Source: Paragyromitra xinjiangensis
Taxonomy: Eukaryota > Ascomycota > Pezizomycetes > Pezizales > Discinaceae
Reading direction: 5' to 3'
Length of the DNA stretch: 64,000 bases
NCBI GenBank assembly: GCA_038503065.1
Contig: JBCAMK010000008.1
Coordinates: forward strand, 1,984,001-2,048,000
This document shows positions 61,755 through 64,000 of the stretch, piece after piece. Below the pieces are notes generated by a model. That model saw nothing but the letters and a program-made list of their open reading frames with translations. It was not told where the DNA came from and searched no databases. Position numbers and translations under genes: made by a program. How positions within the stretch are numbered: the first letter of the stretch is position 1; the number at the start of each line of letters is the position of its first letter.

Positions 61755-63116
61755 ATGCCACCAGTAACTCGCACAAGTACTCAGAAGGCTCGGGACCCAC
61801 CAGAGCAAAAGGCCATGCCTGATCCTCCTGGTTTCCCAGCAAAGCGTGGTCCTGGTCGACCAAAAAAACCACAGACGAAGATAAAGTTGCGTGTGAATTC
61901 TGAGCCAACAACAAGCCAGACTACTTCTAGTAGCAAAGGGAAAAAGAGATCAGCTGCAAGTCTCAGTGTCGATTTAGAGATGCCTGATTCCAGATCTACT
62001 CCTATTAATACAGCAAAATCAGCGAGATCGAAAAAATCATTGGTAAAATCATCAACACAGTCATCAGCGAAATCATCCACACAATTATCAGGAATGCCAA
62101 CTCAACTATCTCTAACAGAGCTGGAACCCCTCTCTTCACCTCTGCTTTCAGACCTCGAGGTTGTTGCACATTTCTTTCTAGTTTTCAGTTTCGCTAACTT
62201 TTTCCAGTCACCTTTGGCCCCTGAACCGAGTGAGGAAAAAAGAAATCAAGCGACAAGCGACCTGTTGGCATATGGGATCCAGCCAGTTGAGGAGATAAAG
62301 CCAAAGAAGGTTTTCAAAATTGCCAAAGTTGCGAAAGATGCCAACTTTACTTTAACTTTGTTAGTCACGTTTGGCAAATACAAAGTACTAGAAGAAAGTT
62401 CAATGCATATTGCAAACCCAGGTCGACGTACTTTTGATTACAAGCAATTTGCCACACAAGAAGCTAAAGCCACCAGTGATTTTGCGATGCGCAAGCAGAT
62501 GGGCATGGAGAGAATTGAGGGAAGAGCAACAATTTTGGCAGAAGGAAAAGGATTTCTAGTTTCACGGAGTGTTGATGGACCAGATGACTGGGAAGAGGTT
62601 GAGAAAATTGTCAGAAGTTGGGCTGAGTTAAAAAAAAACTGTCGAGTAACAGTCACAGTTTCCTATCGTTTGGTAGCTGTCGCACCAGCTCTCGAATCAG
62701 AAGATTTCCCGAATGAGATAGAGGAGGACCTTGATCAGTATGACAATGACCGGTTAGGGGACTCGGATGAGGAAAAAGTAGGGAAAAAGAAACGCCGTAC
62801 TACAACAGTAATACTTACTGAACAGTCTCGCCAAAGAAATGCTGATGCTTCTCTCAACTACACGCCAGCTTTAATGACTCGATGGAGATGTGAAAGCAAG
62901 AACTGCAGAAATTTCAACAATGCATGCTTACGACTTCCTCATGAATCAACAACTCATCGACCATTGATGGCTGGAGTTTTGGCATCTTGGAATACAAAGA
63001 TTCTATCAGGTAAAGGTACTGTTACTATTAATGCCTTTCCGGTTGATATTACTCTTCCTCTTGAGGCAAAACAGAAAAAGGCTACTACCACGTTAGCACC
63101 TTTACCTCATCAGTAA
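61755..63116 (+). CDS. basic AT-hook protein with C-terminal Cys motif
   Basis: Open frame of 453 codons. A likely 48-bp intron at 62160-62207 (donor GAG|GTTGTT, branch CGCTAAC, acceptor TTTTCCAG) would remove the hydrophobic VVAHFFLVFSFANFFQ and give 437 aa; it is a multiple of three, so the frame stays open either way. Residues 30-38 (KRGPGRPKK) form an AT-hook, followed by Ser/Lys-rich sequence. The middle (about 180-330) looks globular; an acidic patch and a KKKRR nuclear-localisation-like motif follow. The C-terminus has RWRC-x4-C-x6-C...H and W-N-T-K-I-L-S-G-K-G-T. That block resembles a small Cys/His motif I recall from multicopy ascomycete proteins of unknown function. Probably nuclear and DNA-binding. 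Repeat-rich DNA follows, so it could belong to a mobile element. Confidence 0.75.
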   Translation: MPPVTRTSTQKARDPPEQKAMPDPPGFPAKRGPGRPKKPQTKIKLRVNSEPTTSQTTSSSKGKKRSAASLSVDLEMPDSRSTPINTAKSARSKKSLVKSSTQSSAKSSTQLSGMPTQLSLTELEPLSSPLLSDLEVVAHFFLVFSFANFFQSPLAPEPSEEKRNQATSDLLAYGIQPVEEIKPKKVFKIAKVAKDANFTLTLLVTFGKYKVLEESSMHIANPGRRTFDYKQFATQEAKATSDFAMRKQMGMERIEGRATILAEGKGFLVSRSVDGPDDWEEVEKIVRSWAELKKNCRVTVTVSYRLVAVAPALESEDFPNEIEEDLDQYDNDRLGDSDEEKVGKKKRRTTTVILTEQSRQRNADASLNYTPALMTRWRCESKNCRNFNNACLRLPHESTTHRPLMAGVLASWNTKILSGKGTVTINAFPVDITLPLEAKQKKATTTLAPLPHQ

Positions 63117-63274
63117 AAAAAAAATTCCGCCCAATAGGTACATATTCCACCCGACCGCCTGACGCACCTGGGTGACACTAGGTGCCTGCTGCGCTTCCCC
63201 CTGGCGCCGCTTGCTGCCTGCAGCGCTTCCGGGCGACCTCCTACCATCCGGCAGCGCTGGGCGGCAGCCTGAGT

Positions 63275-63335
63275 ACTTAGCAAATTTTCGATCGAATTTT
63301 GCTAAGTCCCTGAAAACTCGGGACTTAGCAAAATT
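63275..63335. repeat. three copies of ACTTAGCAAAATT, two inverted
   Basis: ACTTAGCAAATTTT (63275-63288), its inverse AATTTTGCTAAGT (63295-63307) around CGATCG, and a third copy ACTTAGCAAAATT (63323-63335). They can fold into alternative hairpins and resemble transposon subterminal repeats. Confidence 0.7.
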
Positions 63336-63386
63336 CACTTCGTCTCCTGCCAGGCACTGGCACTTAGTGATTTTCAAAAATCTGGA

Positions 63387-63430
63387 GGTCGCTTAGTCAT
63401 CACTCTGTGGTCGCTTGGTCATCACTTTGT
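63387..63430. repeat. 22-bp direct repeat, two copies plus decayed continuation
   Basis: GGTCGCTTAGTCATCACTCTGT and GGTCGCTTGGTCATCACTTTGT differ at two positions; GTCGCCAAGTCGTCGCTTAGTCGTCGCC-like sequence follows to about 63459. Confidence 0.65.
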
Positions 63431-63770
63431 AGTCGCCAAGTCGTCGCTTAGTCGTCGCCAAAGAAACGCCTAGTAAGACACCAATCTCCACCTCCCCCTA
63501 TTCCCTCCCGTCCTTCCTACTATTGCTTCCCCCTATTCCCTCCCACCCATTCCCTGCCTCGCTGTACCATAGTACTTTGCTAACATCATGACTTTTAGGC
63601 TAGAAGTCTAAGCTCTGCCTGCAAAGAACCTCCGAGGTAACGTCTCGCTTCCGTTTATATGATTGACGCTGATATGTCTCCTAGACTCGCTTTGATCCGC
63701 TGCTTCAGCTTCCTCCGCCTCCGCTGGCTGCTTGCTTCCGCCTAAGCGAGCTCAGCAAGCAGCTCAATTC

Positions 63771-63970
63771 GCTGCCTGAGCTTCCGCCGCCTCCTGGAGG
63801 TCGTCGATCCGCTGCCCAAGCTTCCTCCGCCTCCGCCACATGGTCAATTCGCTGCCTGAGCTTCCTGCGCCTGCGCCAATAGGTTGATTCGCTGCTGCAG
63901 CTGCTGCAGCTTCCGCCATATGGTCAATTCGCTGCCTGAGCTTCCGCTGTGGGCGAGTGCGTAGGAGACT
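63771..63970. repeat. 40-bp GC-rich tandem repeat, five units
   Basis: Units start at exactly 63771, 63811, 63851, 63891 and 63931 with GCTGCCTGAGCTTCC or a close variant; ends often read ATGGTCAATTC. A related unit starts near 63699. 40 is not a multiple of three, so a coding repeat is unlikely. The array may continue past the window. Confidence 0.75.
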
Positions 63971-64000
63971 CTGCCAGTTTGACGCAGAGATCTGATATTC

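Larger units (their letters stand above)
63117..64000. other. repeat-rich terminal stretch
   Basis: No gene. It is unusually GC-rich and repetitive compared with the rest of the window and includes the three repeat features listed separately. It runs off the window end, so its extent is unknown. Confidence 0.6.

Overview
The window looks like a chromosome segment from a filamentous ascomycete (Pezizomycotina; the class cannot be fixed from sequence alone). The evidence is intron-split genes on both strands, with mostly 43-140 bp introns that have GTRNGT-like donors, CTAAC/CTGAC-like branch points and YAG acceptors. Families typical of these fungi are present: a Fat1-type acyl-CoA synthetase, a PAP2 lipid phosphatase, an alpha/beta-hydrolase-NB-ARC-TPR NLR-like protein, small secreted cysteine-rich proteins and an MFS transporter. 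Genes are well separated (commonly 1-4 kb gaps). I saw no convincing tRNA, rRNA or CRISPR array. Gene structures were built by eye from splice signals and reading-frame continuity.

Layout. 4.1-8.6 kb: two plus-strand lipid/hydrolase genes, an alpha/beta hydrolase and a Fat1-like very-long-chain acyl-CoA synthetase. 11.3-12.2 kb: a six-exon secreted HNH nuclease on the minus strand. 15.3-17.9 kb: a large protein of an uncharacterised fungal family (minus). 22.2-27.4 kb: a small hypothetical gene (plus), a membrane protein with an N-terminal 18-bp coding repeat (minus) and a Dpp1/Lpp1-like PAP2 phosphatase (minus). 30.6-42.1 kb: two long, tandem, divergent paralogues (called A and B here) that encode multi-membrane-span proteins I cannot assign to a family. 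They share intron positions and phases, B carries a large internal insertion, and a perfect 82-bp palindrome lies between them. 43.6-47.7 kb: a ten-cysteine secreted protein and a CHFR-like RING protein (both minus), with a small mariner-type MITE between them. 49.6-54.7 kb: an NLR-like gene (minus) with a 14-unit TPR array and an apparent 2-nt frameshift between the NB-ARC and TPR parts. 59.2-60.9 kb: an MFS transporter with three CACGTGGG sites in its promoter. 61.8-64.0 kb: a basic AT-hook protein, then repeat-rich GC-rich DNA including a 40-bp tandem repeat.

Functional links are loose, as expected for a fungal chromosome. The acyl-CoA synthetase, PAP2 phosphatase and alpha/beta hydrolase all act on lipids or hydrophobic substrates. 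The secreted nuclease, cysteine-rich protein, NLR-like protein and RING protein fit interaction or stress biology. The A/B pair is the best candidate for an undescribed system.
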